Source of the DNA: Tetradesmus obliquus
Taxonomy: Eukaryota; Chlorophyta; Chlorophyceae; Sphaeropleales; Scenedesmaceae
Length of the DNA stretch: 64,000 nt
Assembly: GCA_030272155.1 (NCBI GenBank)
Contig: CP126191.1
Location: forward strand, 3,928,501-3,992,500
Direction: 5' to 3'
In this document: positions 23,318 through 34,208 of the stretch, in pieces
How positions within the stretch are numbered: position 1 is the stretch's first letter
Layout: each line of letters begins with the position of its first letter
The notes under the pieces: model-generated
Databases searched by the model: none
The model's input: only the letters and a program-made list of their open reading frames with translations
Told to the model about the DNA's origin: nothing
Program-made: the position numbers and the translations under genes

Positions 23318-25212
23318 AAAACAACAGCAGGAGCAGCAACAGCATAAGCAGTAGCAGCAGGTTAACGCAAGCACAAGCGTTACGTGAGTTGGATCAAGTG
23401 TACAGGATGCAGATGCGTACCTGCACAACCTCCAGCAGCACGCCTAGCATGGCAAATTACTTCTCGTCTGCCGCACAGCAGCACTTTCAAGGACGCACCA
23501 GAATGGCCACTTGCACTGTTGCCTCTGCTGTACAACCAAGCTCAACACATAGCTATGTGACTCAGCAATTCACTCTAAGGCACAGTGCAGCCAGTCTGCC
23601 AATGCTAGTCTGCATATAGAACTGCAGCATGCATCAGTACCCACCCGCTGCAGCTCTGCTGTCGCATCCACATACTCCCAGAACTCCAGGTCCTGCTTCA
23701 GCGCAGCGTAGCTCACAGCCCGCCCATCAGCGCTCAGGTGCTTGTCATACAGCGCCAAAATGCGCCCCCTCAGCTCCTCAGCCACAACCTCCGCAGGCCG
23801 TGCTGCTGCAGGGCCCCACCAAAAGTGTGTGTTGAGTGCGGCTCCCCAAGGCACGGCACGCACCGCCTCGCTGCGCAGCGCATAGCTGTGTGCCTCGTCA
23901 TCAAATACGGCTGCTACTTCGTCTGCCGACGGCTGCTTGTCTGATACGAGCGTGATGGCGTTGGCGGACAGCAGCTGCTGTGCCTGTGCTGCTGCTGCTG
24001 ACCTGCTGCTGCTGCTGTTGTGCTGCACAAGCCAGTCTAGCAGGGCTTTGCCTGTGAAAGAAGGAGGCTTGCTCGAGCTGCCTGGTTGCCTTTGCACGCC
24101 TGACTGCGGGTCTGACAGTGCAGACAGCACTTGCTGCAGAGCTTCTGGCAGCGATGTGCCTGCTGCTGGTGCTGCTGCTGAGGTGGCTGCTGCTGCTGCA
24201 TCCGCTGCTTGCACTGCCTTGCTTAGCATGTTTGGCAGTGCAGCCTGGCTGCTGCTGGCTTGTGACAGCAGCTGGGTGAAGCTGCCGTCAGCTATCTTTG
24301 CAAGCAGGGCATCACTGCCGCCGACTAGTGTGCCCTTGGCATACACCTGTAGCAGAGAAGCACACCGTCCTCAAACAGGCATGATGTATCTGCTACATTT
24401 GATGCATAGACGTCAAGCATCATTAGTAAGCTTGAAGCAGGATGGTGGTGAGCAACGCCGCTGCTGCAGCTTGGCGATACTGAGGGCAGGGGTGCAGGGT
24501 GCAACCAGGCAGCCAAGCAGTTGCAAAGTCTCTGCCGCCGTAACTCACTTGAGGCACCGTGCGCTCTCCTGTGGCCTCCTTGAGCGCAGCACGCAGCTCT
24601 GTATTGACTGACACATCCACCTCCTGTACCAGAGGCGCGGATGTACAGGCGCGTTGCAGCAGTGGCAGCAGCAGGAATGCGCATGGTGAGCAAAAGGGTG
24701 CGAACCAGATGCATTTACACGTGCATGCACATGTAAATGCACGTGTAGCAGCAAAAAGAGCTGCCTGATTGACACCATGCAGCATATTGGGCGCAAGCAA
24801 AGGCTGTGGTGTGAGCGGTGTGCTTGCGAGGCAGCACACTTGCAACAGCATGGTTCAGTGCTTCTGTTCGTCAACTGCAAGGGTGCATCTAGCAGTTCTG
24901 CAGTTAGTATCGCTTGTATACCAACCTCCTTACATTTGACTGCACACTCCTCACCTGGTATGGCACTTTTTGCTCAGACAACGCCTGCTTGGCACGTTTG
25001 CAGTACGGGCATCCTGGTGTGGTGAACACCACCACACTGCTGGACATGACACTTGCTGCTGTACCACCCTTTGTCTGCTGCTGCTGCACCACAGCTGACA
25101 CGCTCACTGATGCTAGGCGGGACCTGTAAACTACTAGCTGACCTGCATGCACGCCTCTGGTATAAGACCTGCACTGTGTGGCTGGCTTCTGGTGAAGTGC
25201 ATTGGACAGCAT
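21960..25212 (-). CDS. Glutaredoxin-DEP-DUF547 fusion protein (566 aa)
   Basis: Exons, high to low: 25212-24955, 24623-24549, 24346-23645, 23287-23147, 22928-22767, 22507-22343, 22157-21960. The first ATG gives a basic, Ser/Ala-rich N-terminus of about 50 residues that could be an organelle transit peptide. The glutaredoxin domain (about 57-140) has CPYC at 68-71, TVP with its cis-Pro at 110 and GG at 120-121; introns fall inside it. A DEP-like domain lies at about 207-270 (GKALLDWLV, then a long helix and VFDDEAHSYALR). DUF547 follows from about 346 to 500 (AINLYNALVIHAL, YDYVLDDLENGILRG, DPRIHFALVCGAKSCPP). The same domain order is known in plant proteins such as Arabidopsis At4g08550, whose role is little studied. 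Redox-controlled membrane signalling is only a guess. Confidence 0.9.
24711..24740. repeat. 30-bp near-perfect palindrome in an intron
   Basis: This stretch reads almost the same on both strands; one base pair of symmetric positions differs. It is centred on GTGCATGCAC and lies in the first intron of the glutaredoxin-DEP-DUF547 gene. Confidence 0.75.
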
Positions 25213-25992
25213 GGCGATCAGGAGAGGTTGCAACACGGACGTCCCTATCGTTTCATGTGTTGCTCCACTTTGAAAGTTTTCTGATCGCTTATGAGCGGTT
25301 GCTGCAACAATGGACACGCAGAAGTGACTGACATCACAAAGAGAGGTTCAGGGGTTCGTATACCAGTACTGTGCACCGGCCACTCACAGGTGAGCAAAAG
25401 CTGTCAAAGGAACCATCTTAGTGGCAGAGGGTCACGACAGAGGGCGGGATCGCGCTCGCACTGTGAAGTTGTTGCACGCAAACCTGCAGTAGTTCATCGA
25501 TCGCTCACCGCCTGCTTGCCACTCCTTGCGTACTTACAAAAGAGGTGCTTAAAAGTCGTCGAGGCGCTGTGCAGCTCTCGCGCCACAATCAGCAGTTTCG
25601 TGCACTAGGTCCTCGAGAGCTACCAACAGTCTGCCAACTGCTGTTGCGCTTGCTGACAAAGGTAAGCACGCACTTGGTGATTATCACTGCTTACTTGTCA
25701 GACCATGCACACGCACACCTCCTTAGAAAAGATGCTGCCTTGGAAGGTCGCCTCATGGTTGATTCAGTGCATCTGCTGCTTGCATGCCACTGCTGCTTGC
25801 ATGCCACTGCTGCCAGGTCCTTTGATAACAGCATCAGCGCAGCATTCGGTAATGATCAGCTTTTGTTGCAAGCATCAGCATACGAGGTGCTGCAACCTGC
25901 TGCACAGCCGCACACCAGCGGCTCACATAACTCGCTGCCCAAACTGTTTGAACTGACCTTCCAGGCACAGCAGCTTGCAGGAACTTGCAGCC
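25213..25992. promoter_or_regulatory. Divergent promoter region, Grx-DUF547 / phospholipase D
   Basis: The 780 bases between two outward-facing start codons are mostly free of triplet repeats. A short tandem repeat based on GCTTGCATGCCACTGCT lies near 25776-25811. I recognise no specific factor site. Confidence 0.45.
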
Positions 25993-28900
25993 ATGCCGCT
26001 GCTGCATGGCGTGCTGCACGTATACGTCCATGAGGGCACAAACCTGGCAGTCACGCGCCGCATCCAAGCAGTAGGCTGCTTGAAGCGCTATGTGTGCTGC
26101 GGCATGCTGCCAGAGCTCAGCGGCAGCTGTGACCCTTATCTGTGCATGGATGTGGGCAGCACGAGGCGCCTGCGCACACGCTTCATAGTGGGAACACACA
26201 ACCCGCAGTGGAACGAGAAGCACGAGGTGTATGTGGCAGACGAGGCGGAGCAGATAACCTTGGAGGTCAAAGTGAGTGCTGGACAGGCTGGCCGCTGCAG
26301 CGCTGTGCATTGCAGGCACTGGCCTTCTACCTACAGCAGCTGCTGTACTGATGATGAGCTGCTATGCTGCTTGCTAGGAGAGTCTGAACACCAGCGCAAG
26401 CATAGCTGAGGGCGAGGCAGCAGCAGCACGTGTGCGTTCTAGGTAATGTCCAGAGTGCCAGACCCTCTCTAGCTGCTCTTGCAACAAGCCATGCTTTGCA
26501 TGCCTGAGAAAGCCCCGTGTTGGGTAAACGTTGCACAATTCAGCAGCTGTCAATGGGGCAGACACTGTGCTCCTTGTTCTGCCGCTGCTAATGCTGCGGG
26601 TGATGCTGATGGTGCTGACGACACCCTTCTTTTTGCTTGCAGGACGCTGACGTGGTTGGCGCAGACTTCCTGGGCCAGGCAGTCATCCCAGTGGCAGACA
26701 TTATTGGTGGCCAGCAGTATGACAAGTGGCTGCACCTGACAGACACCTCGGGGCAGCCGCTGTACTGCAAGGACAAGTCTGGGGACAGCGAGCCCTCGCG
26801 CGTGCACATCAGCATACAGTACAAGCCAGTGGGCAGTGAGGTGCGTGGCACGCTGCGGCAAAACAGCAGCAGGAGCAGCAGCAGCAGGACAGGGTGTGTG
26901 TAAAGGCCTGTTGTCGTTGGACGCAGCTGCGCAGCAGCGACTGTTAGGCCATGGTGTTGATGACTGGCATTCACAGCACAGCCAGCAAAGGTGTGTTGTG
27001 AGCTTTGTAACTGTGTTTGCTTGCACATGTTGCATGAAGCAGTACACATCACGCTGCAACACCTTTGAAAGAGTGCACTCCTGTTGCATGGCACAGCATT
27101 GCGCCCCACTCACTGTTCACTGCAGTGCACAACACCACTCAGCTCGCAGGAACCACTTCTCTACTGTCATATGCTACATTCTTACATTCTTATCCTCCTC
27201 CTGCTGCAGGACGCATCCGAGCTGCAGCTCAATGAGGTGCCACGCGTGTACTTCCCGCAGCGGCCGGGCAACAAGGTGACGCTGTACCACGACGCGGTGT
27301 GCACCCCAGGCCCCGTGCCAGGCATCACACTCGCAAGTGGCGGCCTGTACAGCGAGAGCAGCTGCTGGGACGACATCTACGTGGCCATCCAGCAGGCAGA
27401 GAGGTGCGCTGACGCCGCTGCATACTGATTTACTGTGTCACCTGCTCGCCGCTGGGAGCTGTGCGCAACAGTTCCATTCTGTTGCGTCACATGCTTGGCC
27501 GCAGCTGTTCTTGACCTCTGTCTTTTGTGGACACAGCGCCGCATACACATACCACTGCCTCATGCACCTCATTACCGGCGCTACACTGCCATGTTGCTGT
27601 TGCTGTTGGAATCTTCTGCCGTCTGCCTGCTGCCAGGTTCATCTGGATCACGGGCTGGTCTGTGTGGACTGACACGCTGCTGCAGCGCACCCCCGCCAGC
27701 CCCACCAACAGCCCCAGCCTGGGGGAGCTGCTTGTTCAAAAAGCCAACCAGGGCGTGGCGGTGAGGGGGGGGGCCTGGCCAGCCTTCGCATGTTTGTTCA
27801 CAGTTGGGGGTTGAGGGTTGGCACAGCACTGTGTGTGGCAGCTGGTTGAGGCAGCATGCAGCAGTGCATGTACCTGTTTTGAGTGATGGCGGGAATAACA
27901 GGTTGTGGTGGTTGTGGTTCTGTGAGCAAGTGTTTGCAAAGCTGTTTGTGGAGCTGGCTGTGCTGTGTGGCTGTTTGTCTGGAAGGTCAGGGCATACGCA
28001 GCTGCACACTGCATGGCCGCGACTGAGTTTGTACTTCAAGAAAACGCAGAATGTGTGGTTCCCACATTGATGCACACACAGCGTCACACACCCACATGCA
28101 CATGCGGGTGCTGCTGCTGGTGTGGGACGCCATCACCAACATGAAGTCTGCTGGAGCATCTGCCTGTGTGTGCATGCCATCTCAGTACTGCTGCATGCCT
28201 GCATGTGTGTGTGTGTGCACAGGTGCTGCTGCTGGTGTGGGACGACACCACCAACAACATGCCTGGGCTGGGCCCTGGGGTCATGGGCACCAGCGATGAG
28301 AAGACCAACACGTACTTCAAGGACACGGAGGTCACATGCGTGCTGTGCCCACGCCAGGGAGGCGTGGAGGACTCATACCTGCAGGTGCGCCGGCGGGGGT
28401 GCGCGCTTGCTGGCAGTGGGGCGGCTGCAGGGGGTTGGGTGGCAGCTCGGGCATGAAGTGTGTTGACAGAGAGGTTACAGTGAGTAGCATGCAAGCAGGT
28501 GTGGGGTTTGTGCCTGCTGCAGCGGCTGGGTGGCAGGGAGGTGTGGAGGACTCATACCTGCAGGTGCGTGGCTGAAGATGCAGAGTGACTAGGAGTGAGT
28601 TGAGGAGGAAGCTAGGGCCAGGACTGGGTTGGCTGGCAGATGCAGGGACTGGGGTGGCAGGGGGCGGTGGAGGATCCATACCTGCAGGTGTGTGGCGGCG
28701 GCTGGTGTGGCTTTTCTGCCTGTCTTCCGTGCTATCATGACCAAGCAATGCATAGCCTATCCTGCAACCCCACCATATTACATCTGTATGTGCTGTCTCT
28801 TGCCTCCCTTTCCTCTGCAGCAACTGCAGCGCGGCAACATGTTCACGCACCACCAGAAGACCGTCATTGTGGACACAGCGCTCAGCCCAGGCCACAGCCC

Positions 28901-31900
28901 GCCCCCTATGGTCAATGAGGTCGTGCCCAGCCGCCGCATCCAGGCCTTTGTTGGTGGGCTGGACCTGACCAATGGCCGCTACGACTACCCCAGCCACCCG
29001 CTGTTTGACAGCTGCGCCCCTGAAGGGCCGCACTGCATCGACTTCTACCAGGGCTGCGTGGAGGGTGAGTTGGGAGGCGGAGCTGCTGTTTGTCATTGTT
29101 TGGGATGCTGCAGGTTGCGCCGGCGTTTGAAGTGATTGTAGACAGTGCCTTGCGTCAGCTAGCAGCGAGCACAACCCATACGGTTACACACATGCACTGT
29201 CCACGTGTAGCAGACTCGCCCCACACCGCCTCACACGGCGCATCCCTGCCCTCGCGCAGCGCTGGACTCCTCCAAGGCCTGCCCCCGTGAGCCGTGGCAT
29301 GACATCCACGCCAAGCTGGAGGGCCCCGCTGCTGTTGACGTGGCCATCAACTTCATCGAGCGCTGGGTGAAGCAGGCGGGCGCGCGCAACATGTTCAAGC
29401 TGGTGGGCGGCGTGGGGCTGCACCACAGGAAGGTGGACGTGCTGCTGCCAGAGGGGCTGCAGCAGTACCTGGTGAGGCTGCGCTGCGTGTGGCTCATCAT
29501 CATCACCAGACTACCTATCCAGCCATAGCAATAACGCCATCGTGCTGTGGGGGGCTGTGGGTTTTGCCGGTATGGCTAAGCAGAGGGCCTGCAGCAGCAC
29601 CTGGTGAGGGCACGGTGTCAAGGCTGTGGTTGTGCAGATGCTATATATAGCGTTTGTGAACTCGGGTTGTGTGCATTGATGTGGTGCAGCAGCTACTAGC
29701 TGGCGTACACGCCTGCGCATTGCAGCACAAGTGCAGCCGAGAGTTCTGGCAGCAAGATGTGCCACCAAGCTCCGCACTGTGCGATGCAGCAACGTGCGGC
29801 AGACACTGCATGTCTGTTCAACTGGGCCTTCCTGCACCCTGCCTGCTGCTGCACACCTTGCCAGAGTGCCAGCAACCTGGTGAAGGGCCAGGTGAAGCAC
29901 CTGAGCGACATGCGCGTGGAGTCCATCAAGCACCACGACACAGGCCTGGAGATGCCCGACCTGCCGCCAGGGGAGGCCTGGAGCGTGCAGCTGTTCAGGA
30001 CCATCGACTCGAGTAAGTGCTGCCAGTGTACACTTGATATCATCAGAGTGGCTGTGTTTAACAGGGTGCGTTGAAATGCCTGACGGTCCTTCTCCTGGAT
30101 GTTGTGCACAGTTTTGTATATGGGACACAGCATGGTCTTGACAGACATGCAGCGTACTGTCAGAGGGGCTGCTGCCTACACGTTCGTGCGCCTTGTGCGG
30201 CCGTGTGTGCATCACGGCATTGTAGCTGCCGCGATCATCTGCTGAGCACTTAGCCTGTGTCAGACAGCAGTTTCTAAATCTTGGCATATGCTTGAAACAC
30301 CTCTTCTTCTGTTGTGAATATTTTGATCTGCTGCGCTGTTTTGCCTCCTCCTGCAGCTTCCGCGCAGGGCTTCCCCACAGATGCGGAGAGCATCTTTGAG
30401 GCAGGCCTGATTGTGGGCAAGGGCAAGGTGCGCGGGATGCAGCAGCAGCGTGGCTGGCTGGCAGCAGCACCCTTTGCATGTATTGCATGTAGTCAGGCGC
30501 TGGCTCATTTGTCTGCCTCCAAAATGTGTCAGCCTTGCGGCTATCCTGTTGTTTGGCAGGCATGCATTGAGCTGTACCGCGCTTTGTAAGCCCAGCAAAA
30601 GTATGATCTGACGGCTACACCGTACCAAGGCTTTTATGACATGTACTACAAAGCACCAGCACAACTGTTTGCGGCTTCTTCAAGTGCCGGATGTGGCGTG
30701 TTGGCTGGCTGCAGAGCATCGACGCGTCCATCCACCGCGCGTACATCAACCTCATCAGGCGCGCCAAGCGCTACCTGTACCTGGAGAACCAGTACTTCCT
30801 GGGCAGCGCACACCTCTGGGACAGGTGCGACGCATCAGTGTTGAGCTGGGTTGCAGCTGCCTCAGGCAATCACCAGCCGCCTGCTCGGCACAGGTAGAGC
30901 CCCGGCTGATGCTGTAGCGCATGCTGCAACACATCAGCCATTGCTTGGCAGACATGGGCTATGGCTCCTTCTCAGTGGCATTACGTAGAGGCCGCTGCTG
31001 CCTATGGGCTGCATTGGCTTCTGTAGTCGAGCACGGCTGCGATAGTGTTGGCTCAGCATGCATGGGCTGACTGGCATCTTATCAGCTGCATATTCTGTCC
31101 ATGGTTGAGAAGCTGTGCAGTTCACGGCTGAGCTGTGCTGGCTGGCTGCTGCTATGTGCTGTGTGCTGCGTGCAGCGACCAAAACACGCCGTGCCATAAC
31201 CAGGTGCCTGCTGAGATCGCGCTCAAGATCTGCAACAAGATCAAGGTGCGCCGCCACACCAGCCGTGACCTGCACACTGCCTGTCGAGCAACGCAGCGGC
31301 CCGGACATCCGCATACAGACTTCGGCCGCCTGCTTGGGGTACTGCTCTTGATGCCACTGCAGTTGGTGATGCCTTGCTGTAGTCGCCCCTGCTGGTGGCA
31401 GCAATGGCACACAGTGCACCGCAGGCGCTTTCATCAATGCACTCTACAAGCGTGCACAGCTGATTTGTTGTTGCCTATTCAAGTGCATGCTGTACACTGC
31501 CTTCACTACGTGCGGCTACATGCGTCTGCACTCGGCATCAACACCTGCAGGCGGGCGAGCCGTTCCGCGTGTACATCGTGATCCCCATGTTCCCCGAGGG
31601 CATCCCCACCAGCGGCAGCTGCCAGGCCATCCTCTACTACCAGGCCAAGACGCGGCAGATGATGTACAAGTGAGCCGGCAGCAGCAGCAGCAGCAGCAGC
31701 CTCAGCACTCTTTCGTGCACGAGTGAGCCAGCAGCAGCAGCGGCAGCCTTACCACGCTTTCACGAGCTGGGCTAACCTTGCTCACCAGGGTCTGCCAGCT
31801 GGCACACCAGGGCTCTTGCACCAATATCTGTATCTGTCTCAGTAGGATTGAGGAGATCTTGGTAGCGGTGATACTTCAGCAGAACTGCAGCAGGTAGTGA

Positions 31901-34208
31901 CTGCGCACAACGTTTCAACTGCGCTGGCCCCTGCCAAACCGGCTGCTGGCTGGCTGTTGTGGTGCTGCAGGCGCATTGCTGCCGCCATCGCGGAGGCGGG
32001 CCTCACTGGCAAGGTATCGCCGATGGACTACCTGCAGTTCTTCTGCCTGGGCAAGCGAGAGGCAACAGGCACCACATGCGCGGTGGGTTGCGATCTAAGG
32101 TTTCTGCAGCTGCTGCTGTGGATATTGCTGCATCAGCTGCTGCTCTGGCGCCGCTCTGATGTGCCTAATGCGACATTCTGCACAAAGCGTTCAAAAGCAA
32201 GTGGCAGCAGTTTGGATGCGTCCAGGCGACGTTAAACATGCTGCCTAAACCTGCAGGATGTTGTCAGGGGGGAGTTTTACAGTTTACTACATGTCAGCAG
32301 TAGGCTAAAGCTGGCGCTGGCGCTGAAAGGCTGTTGTGCTGCGGTGGTGCAGGTGCCGCAGCTGCCAGACACCTCCGACCTGCTCACCAGCAACGTCACC
32401 AACGACGCAGCAGGCCCCGCCGCATTCGCCAAGGGAGAGGACGGCTGGGTGGACATGGCACAGCAGGGCAACGTGGAAGAGGCAGTGGCAGCATCAGCTG
32501 TAGTGCCCGAGCTGGCGCCGCAGAACGGCTTGGCAAGCCTGCCGGTAGTTGATCCACAGAAGGCCGCTGGTGCTGAGGCGACTGCGGCTGCCATTCATGG
32601 CACTGATGACGTGAACCTGGCCACAGCGCAGGGCCGCGCCTGCGCTGCGCGGCGGTTCATGATCTACGTACACAGGTGTGTGGCTGCAATGTGCTTGGGG
32701 TGCGGCTGGATGGTGTGGCAGACAGCAGGCGCTGCTCAGCACAGCGTGCGTGTTGTGGTTCAACATACCACTAGCGTGCACCAGCGTGATTTGAGCCTCT
32801 GGCTGCCAGCGGATGTGCCGTCTGCATGTATCTGTGTCTGATGCATTGTGCCTGTTGCACTGCTTCAGTGCGCTCTGTGCTGTCCTCAACTGCTGGTGTC
32901 CTGTGGCAGCCACCTCAAGATTCTGCCCTCACGCCCTCTTGCACTCCTTCCCGCATGCACCCGCACACGCACCCACTTCTGCACCTGCTGCCACATTTCA
33001 CTCCGCGCAGCAAGCTGATGATCGTGGACGACGAGTATGTGCTGGTGGGCTCCGCCAACATCAACCAGCGCTCGCTGGACGGCACGCGCGACAGCGAGAT
33101 CGCCATCGGCGCGCACCAGCCCGCACACAGCATGGCGGGCCACGGCGATGCGCTGCCGCGTGGCCAGGTGGCGGGCTTCAGGAAGGCGCTGTGGCTGGAA
33201 CACCTGGGGGTGAGCGAGGCTGGGAGTGCGGCACAAACTCCTGGGCATGTTTTGTAGGCATGTTCTGTGGGTGGAGGCCAGGTGGCGGGCTTCAGGAAGG
33301 CGCTGTGGCTGGAGCACCTGGGGGTGAGGCGGTGCTTGGAGGGTGGCCGGGTGTTTTTAGATTTGGTGTCTGAGGTTTGTCTGTCTGTTGTTGGGGTGCC
33401 AGGTGGCGGGTTTCAGGATGGCGCTGTGGCTGGAGCACCTGGGGGTGAGGCGGTGCCTGGCAGCTGGCTATGTGGCGGAGTTGAACTACAATACAGCCTG
33501 TTGATCACTATCCTAGTCAGATACATCAATTGCTGATAACTTCGCTCGAACGCTTACAATCAATCTCTCTGTCAGCAACAGTGCAGGTGTAGTGGACGGT
33601 TTGGGGTTGAACGCAGCGGGAAGCAGGCGTCATGAAGGGCCTGCAGCTGGAGTACACGGCGCTGACAAACATGTGTTGTTTAGTTGGCAAAGACACGCAC
33701 TGCTGTTTGCCTGCCCCTCCTGCACCCACCATCGCAATCCTGCCTTGTCACTTTTTCAATCCCGACCCTGTGTATACACCTCCTGCCGCACCACTGGCAC
33801 ACCCACACCCCAATACAGAGGCTGCTGCCGATTCAGATTCAGGACCCCAGCGACGTGCGCAGCATGCGCACCCATCACCATCTTGACCCTGCCTAACCAC
33901 TCTGTGCATCTGCTGCCCGCACACCATCATTGTGTGCCTGCCACCAACAGAGGCTGCTGCCGGAGATCGAGGACCCCAGCGACGTGCGCTGCATGCGCAC
34001 GCTGGCGCGCTTGGGCGCAGAAAACTGCGCCGCATACGCAGGGCCGGACTGCGTGCCGCTGCCGCATGGGCACCTGCTGGTGTACCCCAACTGGGTTGAC
34101 AGCGAGGGCAATGTAACAGCGCTGGGGGATTGTGAGGAGTTCCCGGACCTGCGCGGCAGGATCCTGGGCACCAAGAGCATGGTGCTGCCACCCATCCTGA
34201 CCACCTAG
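25993..34208 (+). CDS. PLD: C2-domain phospholipase D, plant type (940 aa, 16 exons)
   Basis: Exons: 25993-26271, 26643-26840, 27210-27403, 27637-27760, 28223-28384, 28821-29064, 29260-29471, 29865-30012, 30357-30427, 30715-30824, 31176-31245, 31551-31669, 31971-32082, 32353-32675, 33011-33209, 33951-34208. An N-terminal C2 domain (1 to about 158; [21 protein letters not shown]) should bind membranes with calcium. The first HxKx4D motif is His330/Lys332/Asp337 (HHQKTVIVD); the second is His788/Lys790/Asp795 (HSKLMIVDD), followed by [14 protein letters not shown] and the IVIPMFPEG block are also present. The enzyme cleaves phosphatidylcholine and related lipids to phosphatidic acid. The length is somewhat above the usual 800-870 of plant PLDs, mainly through an Ala-rich insert in exon 14. 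Introns 4, 5, 7 and 15 carry degenerate or intact copies of neighbouring exon ends. Confidence 0.95.
28108..28145 (+). repeat. Copy of the 5' end of PLD exon 5 inside intron 4
   Basis: This reads VLLLVWD followed by a divergent tail, and matches the start of true exon 5 at 28223, 115 bases downstream. It lacks the AG that precedes the true exon (GCGG here, ACAG there), so it cannot be spliced in the same way. Confidence 0.75.
28534..28692 (+). repeat. Two copies of the 3' end of PLD exon 5 in intron 5
   Basis: The true exon 5 ends GGVEDSYLQ, with its donor at 28385. A copy with its donor at 28564 reads GGVEDSYLQ, and a second with its donor at 28687 reads GAVEDPYLQ. Both are preceded by CAG and followed by GTG, so each could form a 27-nt in-frame micro-exon of phase 0, matching the phase of the flanking exons. 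Confidence 0.8.
29581..29609 (+). repeat. Copy of the 3' end of PLD exon 7 in intron 7
   Basis: It matches 29449-29477, including the donor (CTG/GTGAGG), with only two substitutions, at an offset of 132 bases. The span from the nearest AG to the donor is 20 nt, so inclusion would shift the frame. Confidence 0.75.
31679..31702 (+). repeat. Intronic CAG tract after the donor of PLD exon 12
   Basis: Seven or so CAG triplets on the sense strand lie just after the donor at 31670. A second, shorter group follows at about 31729-31748. The polarity is opposite to the CTG tracts found before acceptors elsewhere in this window. Confidence 0.7.
33278..33447 (+). repeat. Two copies of the 3' end of PLD exon 15 in intron 15
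   Basis: The true exon ends [14 protein letters not shown] with its donor at 33210. Copies have their donors at 33324 and 33445, offsets 114 and 121. The first reads [14 protein letters not shown] and the second [14 protein letters not shown]. Each is preceded by CCAG and followed by GTGAGG, forming a possible 42-nt, phase-0 cassette. Confidence 0.85.
33819..33880 (+). repeat. Copy of the 5' end of PLD exon 16 in intron 15
   Basis: An intact acceptor (ATACAG) is followed by [17 protein letters not shown], close to the true exon 16 start [16 protein letters not shown] at 33951. The offset is 132 bases. Used as a terminal exon it would end soon afterwards at a TAA. Confidence 0.8.

Noticed and set aside
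28108-28145. A true alternative exon 5 of PLD
   Set aside because: The copy lacks an acceptor AG directly before it, so it is reported only as a duplicated fragment.
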